Virus record (IMG/VR): IMGVR_UViG_3300029911_000143
Coordinates: 1-24,416 of that record
Origin: a virus
DNA length: 24,416 nucleotides
Reading direction: 5' to 3' (one strand)
This document shows positions 16,280-22,954 of this stretch, piece after piece (the first letter of the stretch is position 1; each line of letters starts with the position of its first letter). A model generated the notes under the pieces. It worked only from the letters and a program-made list of their open reading frames with translations, was not told the origin of the DNA and made no database searches. The position numbers were made by a program, and so were the translations under genes.

Positions 16280-16476
16280 GGTAGTTTTTCCTCAGAGTCA
16301 AACGGAACAGCTTCCGGTTTGCGGCCGGAGTTACGGGATGAGAACGATTTGCGTGGATCCGGAACTGATGAACCGGACTCCGGGGATGAGGCCCTGCAGA
16401 ATCGCGGCGGCGCCGGCCTGCAAGTCGCTGATGTTGAAATAGCCGCGGTGGTAGCACTGCAACGTCGGCTTGGCAT
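16276..16476 (-). CDS. Possible nested out-of-frame small ORF (66 aa) coupled to the capsid start
   Basis: This reading frame lies in a different frame inside the end of the decoration gene and through the intergenic gap. It is listed only because its ATG is preceded by AAACCGGAATCTATTCC with GGAA exactly 9 nt upstream, as at four ordinary genes, and because its TGA overlaps the major capsid ATG (ATGA). The encoded peptide (MPSRRCSATTAAIST...) is Ser/Pro/Arg-rich and looks like a shadow of the main frame. If translated, it could act mainly by coupling ribosomes onto the capsid gene. Its last part is encoded by another motif copy. Confidence 0.2.
   Translation of the reverse strand: MPSRRCSATTAAISTSATCRPAPPRFCRASSPESGSSVPDPRKSFSSRNSGRKPEAVPFDSEEKLP
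16300..16320 (-). promoter_or_regulatory. Start-associated motif, copy 6
   Basis: The plus strand AAACGGAA-CAGC-TTCCGGTTT is the most symmetric copy and could form a hairpin of about 8 bp with a 4-nt loop. It lies after the decoration stop and 20 nt before the capsid ATG, which has its own GAGGAA ribosome binding site. Confidence 0.7.
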
Positions 16477-17083
16477 CGGAATAGATTCCGGTTTCGTTCA
16501 CGTTCTGACCGATGAACACATTGCCGCTCGCATCCGTGGAGAAATCGAACATGGCAATCGCGACGCCGGAAACGGCTTTGTTGTAAATCGGCTCCCGCTG
16601 GCCACCGTAAACCGGTGCCGTGATGCTGTGCGCCGCGCCGGTCCAACCGGAGAAAACCTGGTGGAAGATTCCGCCGGCCGGGTCCGTGATGTAGATGTTG
16701 GCGGAAGCTGCACCGGCCGGGAGGGGCGTGATCGCTGTGATCGCGATATGATTGGTGGAACCCACGGTCACCGAGGCCGGCGTATTGATCGTGGTCTCAT
16801 TGCCGGCGGCATCGACCAGCGTGTAGGCCACCTGGTAAACGCCGGTGGGCAGCGTGCCGTCGCTGCCGGTCGGGGTGAGCGTCAGCGCCGTGGTGGGCGC
16901 CGCGAGCACGGCGGACGCATAGGCGTTGTAGAGCCCCGAAGTGGAGTTCTGCGCGAGGATGGTTCCCCGCGCGGTCTGGGAAATGCTCGCGGCCAGCGCC
17001 ACGGCGATGGTGCGCGCATCGTCCGGATAAAGTGCCGGCTCGATCTTGCTGGGGTTTTGTGCTTGGAGTAGACGCTGGGCCAT
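16331..17083 (-). CDS. Head decoration protein, lambda gpD-like, with an Ig-like insertion
   Basis: A 250-residue protein, about twice lambda gpD (110). The two ends look like a gpD-type decoration fold: TARGTILAQNSTSGLYNAYA (about 37-56), and then KAVSGVAIAMFDF (169-181) and LQCYHRGYFNISDLQAGAAA (208-227), comparable to lambda AVGILAVAAD and YKSGTFRYEDV. Between them, about residues 64-160, lies a Thr/Val-rich stretch with GVYQVAYTLVDAAGNETTI and TPASVTV, the pattern of an immunoglobulin-like or fibronectin-like domain. It would trimerise on the capsid shell and display the extra domain outward. GGAGGG lies 6 nt before the ATG. The position between protease and capsid matches lambda C-D-E. 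The insertion boundaries are estimates. Confidence 0.65.
   Translation of the reverse strand: MAQRLLQAQNPSKIEPALYPDDARTIAVALAASISQTARGTILAQNSTSGLYNAYASAVLAAPTTALTLTPTGSDGTLPTGVYQVAYTLVDAAGNETTINTPASVTVGSTNHIAITAITPLPAGAASANIYITDPAGGIFHQVFSGWTGAAHSITAPVYGGQREPIYNKAVSGVAIAMFDFSTDASGNVFIGQNVNETGIYSDAKPTLQCYHRGYFNISDLQAGAAAILQGLIPGVRFISSGSTQIVLIP
16478..16494 (-). promoter_or_regulatory. Start-associated motif, intragenic copy
   Basis: The minus strand reads AAACCGGAATCTATTCC and then G-ATG. It is inside the decoration coding sequence, where it also encodes part of NETGIYSDA, and differs from the 24.2-kb copy at only two positions. Confidence 0.45.
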
Positions 17084-17090
17084 GGTATTC

Positions 17091-17132
17091 CCTCCGGGGA
17101 AGGTTCGCTATGTCTCTCGGCGATGCCGGAGG
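17091..17132 (-). promoter_or_regulatory. Possible hairpin sequestering the decoration gene ribosome binding site
   Basis: CCTCCGG (17091-17097) and CCGGAGG (17126-17132) are perfect 7-bp complements. On the minus strand the second arm is CCGGAGG, the Shine-Dalgarno of the decoration gene, so folding would hide it. The loop is 28 nt, so stability depends on structure not visible here. Confidence 0.4.
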
Positions 17133-17136
17133 TTGA

Positions 17137-17751
17137 TTAATTGCGTGCGGCGCGTGGCTTCTTGCCGGTGAGGCGTTCGACTTCGGCGGTCACGAGATCC
17201 TCATTGACCGGCCCCTCTTTCTTCGCGCCCTTGACCGGTGTGGTCTCTCGGCTAAAGATCACCTGAGACTGGGCCGGGAGTTCGCGGACGGTCTCGCCGG
17301 TGAGGTTGTGGCTCGGAAGGCCGCTGTAGACAGCCTCCAGGGATTCGGCGCGGGTGAGGGGCACGCTCTTCGCTTGGTCGCCTTTGCCCACCGAGAAGGT
17401 CACGCGGTTCTCGCTCTTGGCGTCGTCGTCAAGCGCCCGCTTGAAATCCGCCTTGACCGATTCCAATTGCGCCGGAATAATGCGGTTCTCATCGAGCAGC
17501 CGCACCGCGATTTCGTTGGCGCGAGTGGCGCGGGCCGCGTCGCTATTCGAGAACGCGGCGGACTTGGCGGATTCAGCTTCCGCCTCCAGGGTCGCGAGAC
17601 GGGCTTCGAGGGCCAGTTCGTTCGCGGATTTGGCGGCAGCCGGGGCGCCCGAAGCGCCGCCGGCGCCTTCCTCGGACACGAAAAGGGAGCGCAAGGCTTT
17701 CCCGAATTTGACGGCAAGACCGATTTCTTCGGCGGTGGCTTCTTGGGGCAT
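17137..17751 (-). CDS. Nested in-frame scaffold protein (Mu gpZ / lambda Nu3-like)
   Basis: In-frame internal start at Met265 of the protease gene, giving about 204 residues beginning MPQEATAEEIGLAVKFGKAL. AGAGGAAC lies 3-4 nt before AAAATG, a better Shine-Dalgarno than many in the window. The start falls between the basic middle segment and the Ala/Glu-rich helical part, so the product would be scaffold alone. In Mu (gene Z in I) and lambda (Nu3 in C) the same nested arrangement supplies excess scaffold. A sigma-70-like promoter candidate is just upstream (17776-17804), so it may also have its own transcript. Confidence 0.6.
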   Translation of the reverse strand: MPQEATAEEIGLAVKFGKALRSLFVSEEGAGGASGAPAAAKSANELALEARLATLEAEAESAKSAAFSNSDAARATRANEIAVRLLDENRIIPAQLESVKADFKRALDDDAKSENRVTFSVGKGDQAKSVPLTRAESLEAVYSGLPSHNLTGETVRELPAQSQVIFSRETTPVKGAKKEGPVNEDLVTAEVERLTGKKPRAARN

Positions 17752-18543
17752 TTTGTTCCTCTGTTCTGAACCGTCATTGTACGGGCGATCATTTTGTTTC
17801 CCAACACGCGGAGCGCCGGAGTTGAAACTGGCGGTCATATCGTCCGCGTCCGGCTCCTCGTGAGCCACGGAGACGCCTCGGGTCGGATAGGCGTAATCGC
17901 GGTAGGGCGGGAACTTTTTGCGCTTGGCGATTTTCTCCAACCGGTCCCGGACCTTTGTGGGATCCTTGGCGCGGTGCAACTGGCTCATGGACTGGTCGCG
18001 CTCCTCGGCCGTGCGCGCCGGGAAGAGCTTGTTGTCGGGATCGCCCATGTCCTGATCCCCTGCCGCGTCCTGCTCACCCTTGGACCTGAATGCGAAAGCG
18101 AGCGGTTGCACGCCGCGCCCCTGGGAGAACGCCGCGTAGGCCGCCGGCGCCTTGGTGAAAAAGGCCGCGCCGTCAATGCGCGGGTCGATGGCCAGCGCCA
18201 CGGCTTCAATTTTCCGGGTGCGCCAATCGGTGAATTCCGCACTCACGGTGCGCTGAGAATCGCCCAGGAGGAGTGCGAGCGGCTCCGGCTCCTCCCACGT
18301 GGCGAAGATGGCCTTCTCGCCGGTCTCCGGGTCATCTTCCACGCGAAAGCTGTGCACGTCGCCCAGCTTGCCGTCCAGAAGGCCCGGGATGTGCTCATAA
18401 TTGACCGGCGCCGGGGCGTTGCTGGCCTTGGCGATGGCATACAAATCGGCCTCGGTGACGACGCCGATACCCTTGTCGCTGTAGTCTCCGGCGCGGAAAA
18501 CCGGGCCGTTTTTGGCCTTGAAAGGGCCTTCGTATTTGCTCAT
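17137..18543 (-). CDS. Prohead protease/scaffold, Mu gpI-like
   Basis: A 468-residue protein with an N-terminal protease domain. The Pro-x-Asn-Tyr-Glu-His51 element in PVNYEHIPGLLDGKLGDVHS (47-66) and Ser101 in RTVSAEFTDWRTRKIEAVAL (98-117) fit the catalytic His and Ser of Mu gpI-type maturation proteases, followed by AIDPRIDGAAFF. A middle segment (about 176-225, AEERDQSMSQLHRAKDPTKV) is basic and unassigned. The C-terminal 200 residues are Ala/Glu-rich and helical (LEARLATLEAEAESAKSAAF), as expected of an internal scaffold. A strong internal start at 17751 would yield that scaffold alone. TGAGGAACTT precedes the ATG at 18543. The protease acts inside the prohead, cutting the scaffold and probably itself during maturation. 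Confidence 0.75.
   Translation of the reverse strand: MSKYEGPFKAKNGPVFRAGDYSDKGIGVVTEADLYAIAKASNAPAPVNYEHIPGLLDGKLGDVHSFRVEDDPETGEKAIFATWEEPEPLALLLGDSQRTVSAEFTDWRTRKIEAVALAIDPRIDGAAFFTKAPAAYAAFSQGRGVQPLAFAFRSKGEQDAAGDQDMGDPDNKLFPARTAEERDQSMSQLHRAKDPTKVRDRLEKIAKRKKFPPYRDYAYPTRGVSVAHEEPDADDMTASFNSGAPRVGKQNDRPYNDGSEQRNKMPQEATAEEIGLAVKFGKALRSLFVSEEGAGGASGAPAAAKSANELALEARLATLEAEAESAKSAAFSNSDAARATRANEIAVRLLDENRIIPAQLESVKADFKRALDDDAKSENRVTFSVGKGDQAKSVPLTRAESLEAVYSGLPSHNLTGETVRELPAQSQVIFSRETTPVKGAKKEGPVNEDLVTAEVERLTGKKPRAARN
17776..17804 (-). promoter_or_regulatory. Promoter candidate upstream of the nested scaffold start
   Basis: The minus strand has TTGGGA, 17 nt, TACAAT, ending 24 nt before the nested ATG. 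The 3' part (CGCCCGTACAATG) is identical to the candidate before the portal gene. It is wholly inside coding sequence, and the -35 is a poor match, so chance is possible. Confidence 0.3.
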
Positions 18544-18550
18544 AAGTTCC

Positions 18551-18901
18551 TCAAAGGTTCAAAACCGATTGGGTGATTTGCCACTTCACGACGGGAGCGA
18601 GCTCGAGGTCTTCAATCTCGGCCCAGGTCTTCCGCGGAAAAAAGATCAGGTCGCAGGGCACATGAACCTCGAAGCCGTGCTTCCGGCGAATCAAAAAGAT
18701 CGGGGTCAGGGCGTCCCGGTGCTCTTCGTCAAGCAGGCGATACGCGAGGTCAACGCACGCCCTTTTGTCGGGAAGAATTTCGATGGCGTACTGAGAAACC
18801 CATCCGTCGTCGCCCTCTTCCATGTCCGGGATGCGCTTCGCCTCTTGCTCGGCCGGGAGTGATGCACAAGGCGGGAACTGCGCGAAGAAATCAAATTTCA
18901 T
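18551..18901 (-). CDS. Hypothetical protein between portal and protease (116 aa)
   Basis: The family is not recognised. It starts in an ATGA overlap with the portal stop, with GAGGTGGAAGC just upstream, so it is translationally coupled to the portal. Acidic overall, with an N-terminal FDFFAQFPPCASLP and a central DLAYRLLDEEHRDALTPIFLI (about 50-70), then a beta-rich HVPCDLIFFPRKTW. No signal peptide. Small genes at this place in Mu-like head modules may encode minor head or morphogenesis proteins, but this one gives no decisive motif. Confidence 0.6.
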   Translation of the reverse strand: MKFDFFAQFPPCASLPAEQEAKRIPDMEEGDDGWVSQYAIEILPDKRACVDLAYRLLDEEHRDALTPIFLIRRKHGFEVHVPCDLIFFPRKTWAEIEDLELAPVVKWQITQSVLNL

Positions 18902-20661
18902 GCTTCCACCTCGTTAACCGGAACAGCTTCCGTTTGGCGCGAAAATCCGGCTCCGTCGCGCCCCATAACCTTTTTGGAGACCCGTTCGCCCGCGTTGCGG
19001 CCAATGCGATTTTTAACGTCCTGATCCAGCCCCCCGCCGGCGCCTCCGGGCTGCGATCCGTCACCCGCGGGGTCAGGGGTGCCCGTCGCCACCAGGAGCG
19101 CCTTTTCAGCCTTGATGTCTTCCATCCATTGGCGAATATCGCACTCCGGCAGCCCGAGGTAATTCTGCAGCTCCGGCAACATGGAGTAATGGCCGCCGCC
19201 GTTCGCCATGAACTGGCCGATGCCCACCAGCAGCGGCACAAGGTCGTCGTTGTCGATCTTGCCCAGGTCCGGCTCAGGGATGTACTTGCGGAACTCGGGG
19301 CCGAAGTTGAGCTCCACCAGCGGGGCCAGAATGTCGTATTTGACCATCCGGCAGATTTTTTCCTTGAGGTAGTGGACCGGCGTATTGAGCACGTTTTCAT
19401 GCACCGTGCCGGCCGCCTTGGCTTGGTGCGGAGACGCGGAGGTCGCCAACTTCTGGAACGTGATTCCCTTGATAATCGCGGCGTCGTGTTGCTCGATGGA
19501 GCCGGCGAGGTAGCCGCCATCATTCACGTTTTGAGAAAGCGTGATTATGGTTCCAGCGGGCGCCGCGACGGCATTTCCGGCCTGCATGAACTGAAGTACC
19601 TGAAGGAGGGCTTGCGAAGCCGTGATCTTGGGCGCGCTCGTGTTGACGGTGCCGTCCGGATTGAAAGGGTATTGATCCGGCGCGGTCGGCGAAGCAATGC
19701 CGATGGGGATGGGCAGGCCAAACCGGCGACCGTAAAGGTTCGCCTGTTCCAGCCGGTGCATTTTCAAATACCACTGGTTGTAAATCGACCGCCACCAGCT
19801 GCGCCCGCGGGGATCGGCGAATTCGTCCAGCAGGGTAAGCACGGCAAACTTTTCGCGGGAGACGAAATTCCAGATGGCCGGGATCGGCATAATCGGCGGC
19901 GTGGTGGCCATCTTCGGCTTGCCCGCGCCGGGATCCACAATCTGCTTGGCCGGCGCATTGAGGAGCGTCTCCGTGGTGACCAGCGTGTTTTTGCCGTCCG
20001 TCGATTCCACCAGGCGCGTGAGCTCGGCGAGCCATTGCTCGTAGGGCCCCGTGTAAACCGCGAAGCCCAGGAAGTTGAAAAACACGTCCACCACGAAAAA
20101 TGTGTTGTGGCGGCTCTTGGGCTTGATTTTGGCGAAGTAATACCGGTTCGCGTCCTCGCCGGTCCCGCGCTCGTAGGTGATTTCCGCCATGTTGTTGCCG
20201 AACCGCATGGCCGCCCACAACATTTGCGCGAGTACGTCATCAATCGTGGTGTGCCGCTTGCCCAGATTGTCCAGCGCGCGCCGGCAGAAATCACGGACCT
20301 GGATTCCGTTGTCAAAATCGTCCGGGTCTCTCTCTGGATCCGCATAGGCGGGCCGCAGCGTCAACTTCCGGCGCAGCGTCATCATGACCAGCGTCATCGT
20401 TGAAGAGAAAATCTGCTCATCCGCCGCCATGCGCCCGTAGACGTCGTTGCCAATCAGGTTGTCAAGGTCGTCGTCGGGCGTGGGGAGTTGCGCCAGCCAC
20501 ATCCACGTGGGGACGCTGAAGCCGCCGGAGACATATTCAAGCCGGGGGTCGGTCTGCTGGACATTTATCCCCTGCGCGCCCGCCGTCTGGACCAGGGAAT
20601 TTACCGTCGCGTCTCTGTCCGGAATGCTGACGGGTGTGGGTGCGCTTTTGGGGAGAGCCAT
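18898..20661 (-). CDS. Portal protein, DUF935/Mu gp29-like
   Basis: A protein of about 587 residues. Features of the DUF935 (Mu gp29) portal family are LTLRPAYADPERDPDDFDNG near residue 105, the NRYYFAKIKPKSRHNTFFVV segment (about 172-190), and SREKFAVLTLLDEFADPRGR followed by SWWRSIYNQWYLK (about 268-305), the usual KF...DP.G.G..r..y..w.lK signature. RFGLPIPIGIASP and a helical C-terminal region with LEDQDV-type charged helices follow. The product forms the dodecameric ring through which DNA is packaged. The ATG at 20661 is preferred over an in-frame GTG one codon earlier. GGGG lies 4 nt upstream. It ends in an ATGA overlap with the next gene, and a motif copy is embedded in its last codons. 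Confidence 0.8.
   Translation of the reverse strand: MALPKSAPTPVSIPDRDATVNSLVQTAGAQGINVQQTDPRLEYVSGGFSVPTWMWLAQLPTPDDDLDNLIGNDVYGRMAADEQIFSSTMTLVMMTLRRKLTLRPAYADPERDPDDFDNGIQVRDFCRRALDNLGKRHTTIDDVLAQMLWAAMRFGNNMAEITYERGTGEDANRYYFAKIKPKSRHNTFFVVDVFFNFLGFAVYTGPYEQWLAELTRLVESTDGKNTLVTTETLLNAPAKQIVDPGAGKPKMATTPPIMPIPAIWNFVSREKFAVLTLLDEFADPRGRSWWRSIYNQWYLKMHRLEQANLYGRRFGLPIPIGIASPTAPDQYPFNPDGTVNTSAPKITASQALLQVLQFMQAGNAVAAPAGTIITLSQNVNDGGYLAGSIEQHDAAIIKGITFQKLATSASPHQAKAAGTVHENVLNTPVHYLKEKICRMVKYDILAPLVELNFGPEFRKYIPEPDLGKIDNDDLVPLLVGIGQFMANGGGHYSMLPELQNYLGLPECDIRQWMEDIKAEKALLVATGTPDPAGDGSQPGGAGGGLDQDVKNRIGRNAGERVSKKVMGRDGAGFSRQTEAVPVNEVEA
18916..18935 (-). promoter_or_regulatory. Start-associated motif, copy 7
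   Basis: The minus strand reads AAACGGAAGCTGTTCCGGTT inside the last codons of the portal gene, where it encodes TEAVPV, 14 nt before the ATG at 18901. That gene also has a separate GAGG ribosome binding site. Confidence 0.7.
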
Positions 20662-20669
20662 CACGCCCC

Positions 20670-20698
20670 ATTGTACGGGCGCGAATTTTCACAATCAA
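20670..20698 (-). promoter_or_regulatory. Sigma-70-type promoter candidate before the portal gene
   Basis: The minus strand has TTGATT, exactly 17 nt, TACAAT, a good match to the vegetative consensus. It spans the stop of the sigma factor gene and the 33-nt gap. Initiation about 7 nt past TACAAT would place the transcript start within a few bases of the portal ATG, so the transcript would be leaderless or nearly so. Confidence 0.45.
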
Positions 20699-21384
20699 CA
20701 ATCGCGGGGGTCGGAGAGCATCGACTTGAGTAGCGCGGCGCCCTGGTTGCGGATCACGCGGACCCGTTCGTCCGAGACGCCCATAATCGCGCCGACTTCG
20801 ACCAGGGTGCGTGTTTTTCCATCGCTCAGGCCGTACAGAAGCGTGATGACCTTCGCCTCGGCCGGGCGTAATTTCGCCACGGCCGCCCGGATTTCCACCG
20901 CGGTCGTGGCGGAATCCACGCGCCTTTCAGCCAAATCATGGACTGCTGGGCCAGTGTCCGGCACGGACTCAGCCATCTCTTCGTAATCATCAATTTCCGA
21001 TGGATCACGAAGAAAGGACGGCCTCCACATTGTCGAACACGGATCCAGGCGCTCACAGTCCACCGCGAGATAGACGTACTTCCAAATCCATCTGGTCGCG
21101 TAAGTGGAGAATTTAAACCCGCGCTTCGGGTCGTAGAGTCGCATCGCGTCGTAGAGTCCGAAAGTTCCCTCCTGCACAAGGTCCCGGAACTCCACGCACG
21201 CCCGGTCGGACGCGGGAAGCGAGCGATACCGGTTTGAAACCACGTAGTAGACGAGCCGGATATTCCCTTCCACGATCCTCTGCCCGGCCGCGACATCGCC
21301 CGCGCGATACCGCTCCAGCGAGTACAAGAACGTCGCTTGGTCCATGGCCGGCGGCAGGTTGTTTGGGTCAAGAGGTATGGACAT
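20695..21384 (-). CDS. Phage-encoded sigma-70 family factor
   Basis: A 229-residue protein with two recognisable sigma parts. Region 2 (about 30-108) has GNIRLVYYVVSNRYRS, EFRDLVQEGTFGLYDAMRLY and DPKRGFKFSTYATRWIWKYV, with the aromatic-rich 2.3/2.4 helix that melts and reads the -10 element. Region 4 (about 165-222) has LRPAEAKVITLLYGL and then the helix-turn-helix TLVEVGAIMGVSDERVRVIR that reads the -35. The linker (110-160) is acidic and has no clear region 3; region 1 is minimal. It should bind host RNA polymerase core and redirect transcription. It lies between large terminase and portal, an unusual place. Its own start has a motif copy with GGAA 9 nt upstream. It could activate late phage genes or alter host transcription. 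Confidence 0.85.
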   Translation of the reverse strand: MSIPLDPNNLPPAMDQATFLYSLERYRAGDVAAGQRIVEGNIRLVYYVVSNRYRSLPASDRACVEFRDLVQEGTFGLYDAMRLYDPKRGFKFSTYATRWIWKYVYLAVDCERLDPCSTMWRPSFLRDPSEIDDYEEMAESVPDTGPAVHDLAERRVDSATTAVEIRAAVAKLRPAEAKVITLLYGLSDGKTRTLVEVGAIMGVSDERVRVIRNQGAALLKSMLSDPRDC

Positions 21385-21385
21385 C

Positions 21386-21402
21386 GGGGCAGCTTCCGGT
21401 TT
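21386..21402 (-). promoter_or_regulatory. Start-associated motif, copy 8
   Basis: The minus strand reads AAACCGGAAGCTGCCCC and then G-ATG of the sigma gene. The TAA of large terminase directly abuts it, so the motif fills the whole gap. It is identical over 17 nt to copy 4, almost 19 kb away. Confidence 0.75.
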
Positions 21403-22949
21403 TAGCGGAGAAAGCGGTCTCCTCGGTTCACCTGGTCCAACCTGAACCCGCCATCTCTCATCTGCCCGAGCCCCATACCGGCGGCCAAGACTCCCATGGG
21501 GGCGCCTATCGCGGGTGCATCGTGCTGCCTCGGCGGTGCGGTGCCGGCCTCGCTTGCGTCTCTCGCAAGAAATGCCTCGGTGCCGAAGTATCGGAGGGCG
21601 GCCATGTAGTGCCGCTTCTTCTCATCCACGGGCTTTTCACCCTGCATCACTTCGCCCGTGTTCTTGTCGGTGGGCCGCGAGAACGTCCCGAAGTCGTCAA
21701 TAACTTCGGCGCAAGCCGCGCGGTCCACACGGAGGAGCCCGCGCATCATGGCGGAGTTAACCGCGTTGACCTGGCCCCAAAAGTCCTTGATCGCGGGCGG
21801 CGTAGATCGGAGTCCGCCGCGTAGCAACTCCATGCGCCATCTTTCCTCGGAAATCTGGCCCACCGCACACCAAATCAGGTTCGGCCACCTGCGTACAATG
21901 TCCTCGCCGCGCCATTCCATGCTGTGCTCGCGGTCACAGTAGAGATCCGTGATCGTCCAAATCTGGGTCACCGGATCCATCGCGCCCGAAAGGCCGTAGA
22001 AATTCACGTCGCCCGGGTCGAACGCCGCCGCCCGAGGGTAATACGGCGGTGTCGCGATGCCCTCCACTTCGAACTGTGGATCCCATTGGTCGAAAATCAA
22101 GCCGGCCGGCCGCGTGAAAATACCCCTGTAGCGCTGATCGAACAGCCATTTCGGCAGCGATCGACGCGCGATTTCAAATTCTTCCGGCGGAAAGGCGGGA
22201 TTTCGCGTCGAATCGAAGCGCACGAAGTGCATTTGCGGATGCACGGTACCCAGGTGCATTCGCGTGGCGAAATTTCGGTAATCGCGCTTCTTGACGTCCT
22301 CGGCCGCGGCCCGCCACTGTTTGTAGAAGTCGTACATCCACCCAAGGCCGTAGACGATACTCCCAAAGCACAGCCGCCCCATTTTCAGGTGATTTGGGCG
22401 CCCAACCTTGTTGTTGTACGGGGCAACTTGGCCCCTCGCAATGGAAAGCCGTCCGCGCATTTCCAGGAGCGACGACCGGCGGAAGGCATCTTGCCCGGTT
22501 TCGTCGCCCACGGCCGCAAGGGCGGTGTAGCCGGCGAAGCTGTCCGAGTCCGACGCGAAGCAAAAGTTGATCGATGTCTTCTCTTTTTGCTCGTGGCCCC
22601 ACAGTGCCTGTTCGCCCAAGGGCGTGAAGGTGAGGCTCATTTTTGGCTGGGAGGTGAATTTCGCCCAGCCCGACAGCCCTTCGAAGATGCGACGGAAGCC
22701 TGGCACCAGCTTATTGCGCAAAATCGTGAGCTCGGGGCCTATCGCGAGGTAGCAAATCTCCGGATTGCCCGGACCGCACCGGATCATTTCTTCTATCAAC
22801 CAGTGCGCTAATAGCGAAGTTTTCCCGCTCTGCAGGCCGGCGGAGATGTAGGTCTCCGTGGCCAAGGAATCCATGGCGAGGGCCTGGCCCGGGTGAAGAG
22901 CGACCTCCATCCGGCCATTCGCGCCCATCCGCATCAATTCTTGGGCCAT
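21402..22949 (-). CDS. Terminase large subunit
   Basis: A 515-residue DNA packaging motor. Walker A is AGLQSGKTS (residues 37-45). Walker B is probably ALAAVGDE (143-150, Asp149/Glu150). The nuclease part begins at AAAFDPGDVNF (Asp311) and includes TITDLYCDREHS (333-343) and the C-terminal DEKKRHYMAALRYF, in place of the usual D/H-x-x-DALRY. The start at 22949 is chosen because it lies 5 nt after the stop of the small terminase and leads into the ATPase domain. The open frame continues upstream but only as overlap with that gene. The last about 40 residues are Gly/Met-rich and probably flexible. It cuts concatemers and drives DNA through the portal. Confidence 0.85.
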   Translation of the reverse strand: MAQELMRMGANGRMEVALHPGQALAMDSLATETYISAGLQSGKTSLLAHWLIEEMIRCGPGNPEICYLAIGPELTILRNKLVPGFRRIFEGLSGWAKFTSQPKMSLTFTPLGEQALWGHEQKEKTSINFCFASDSDSFAGYTALAAVGDETGQDAFRRSSLLEMRGRLSIARGQVAPYNNKVGRPNHLKMGRLCFGSIVYGLGWMYDFYKQWRAAAEDVKKRDYRNFATRMHLGTVHPQMHFVRFDSTRNPAFPPEEFEIARRSLPKWLFDQRYRGIFTRPAGLIFDQWDPQFEVEGIATPPYYPRAAAFDPGDVNFYGLSGAMDPVTQIWTITDLYCDREHSMEWRGEDIVRRWPNLIWCAVGQISEERWRMELLRGGLRSTPPAIKDFWGQVNAVNSAMMRGLLRVDRAACAEVIDDFGTFSRPTDKNTGEVMQGEKPVDEKKRHYMAALRYFGTEAFLARDASEAGTAPPRQHDAPAIGAPMGVLAAGMGLGQMRDGGFRLDQVNRGDRFLR

Positions 22950-22954
22950 GGAGA

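Noticed and set aside
15194-17071. Long plus-strand open frame (625 codons) antisense to the capsid region
   Set aside because: It covers three well-supported minus-strand genes and their gaps. The product is Arg/Gly/Val-rich with no domain, as expected for an antisense shadow in GC-rich DNA.
18859-20403. Plus-strand open frame (514 codons) antisense to the portal gene
   Set aside because: It is antisense to a clear portal, has no recognised domain and no convincing ribosome binding site.
22405-22425. Third possible copy of the CCCGTACAA promoter-like sequence
   Set aside because: It lacks a -35 at 17 nt, the hexamer is TACAAC, and it lies in the middle of the terminase gene.
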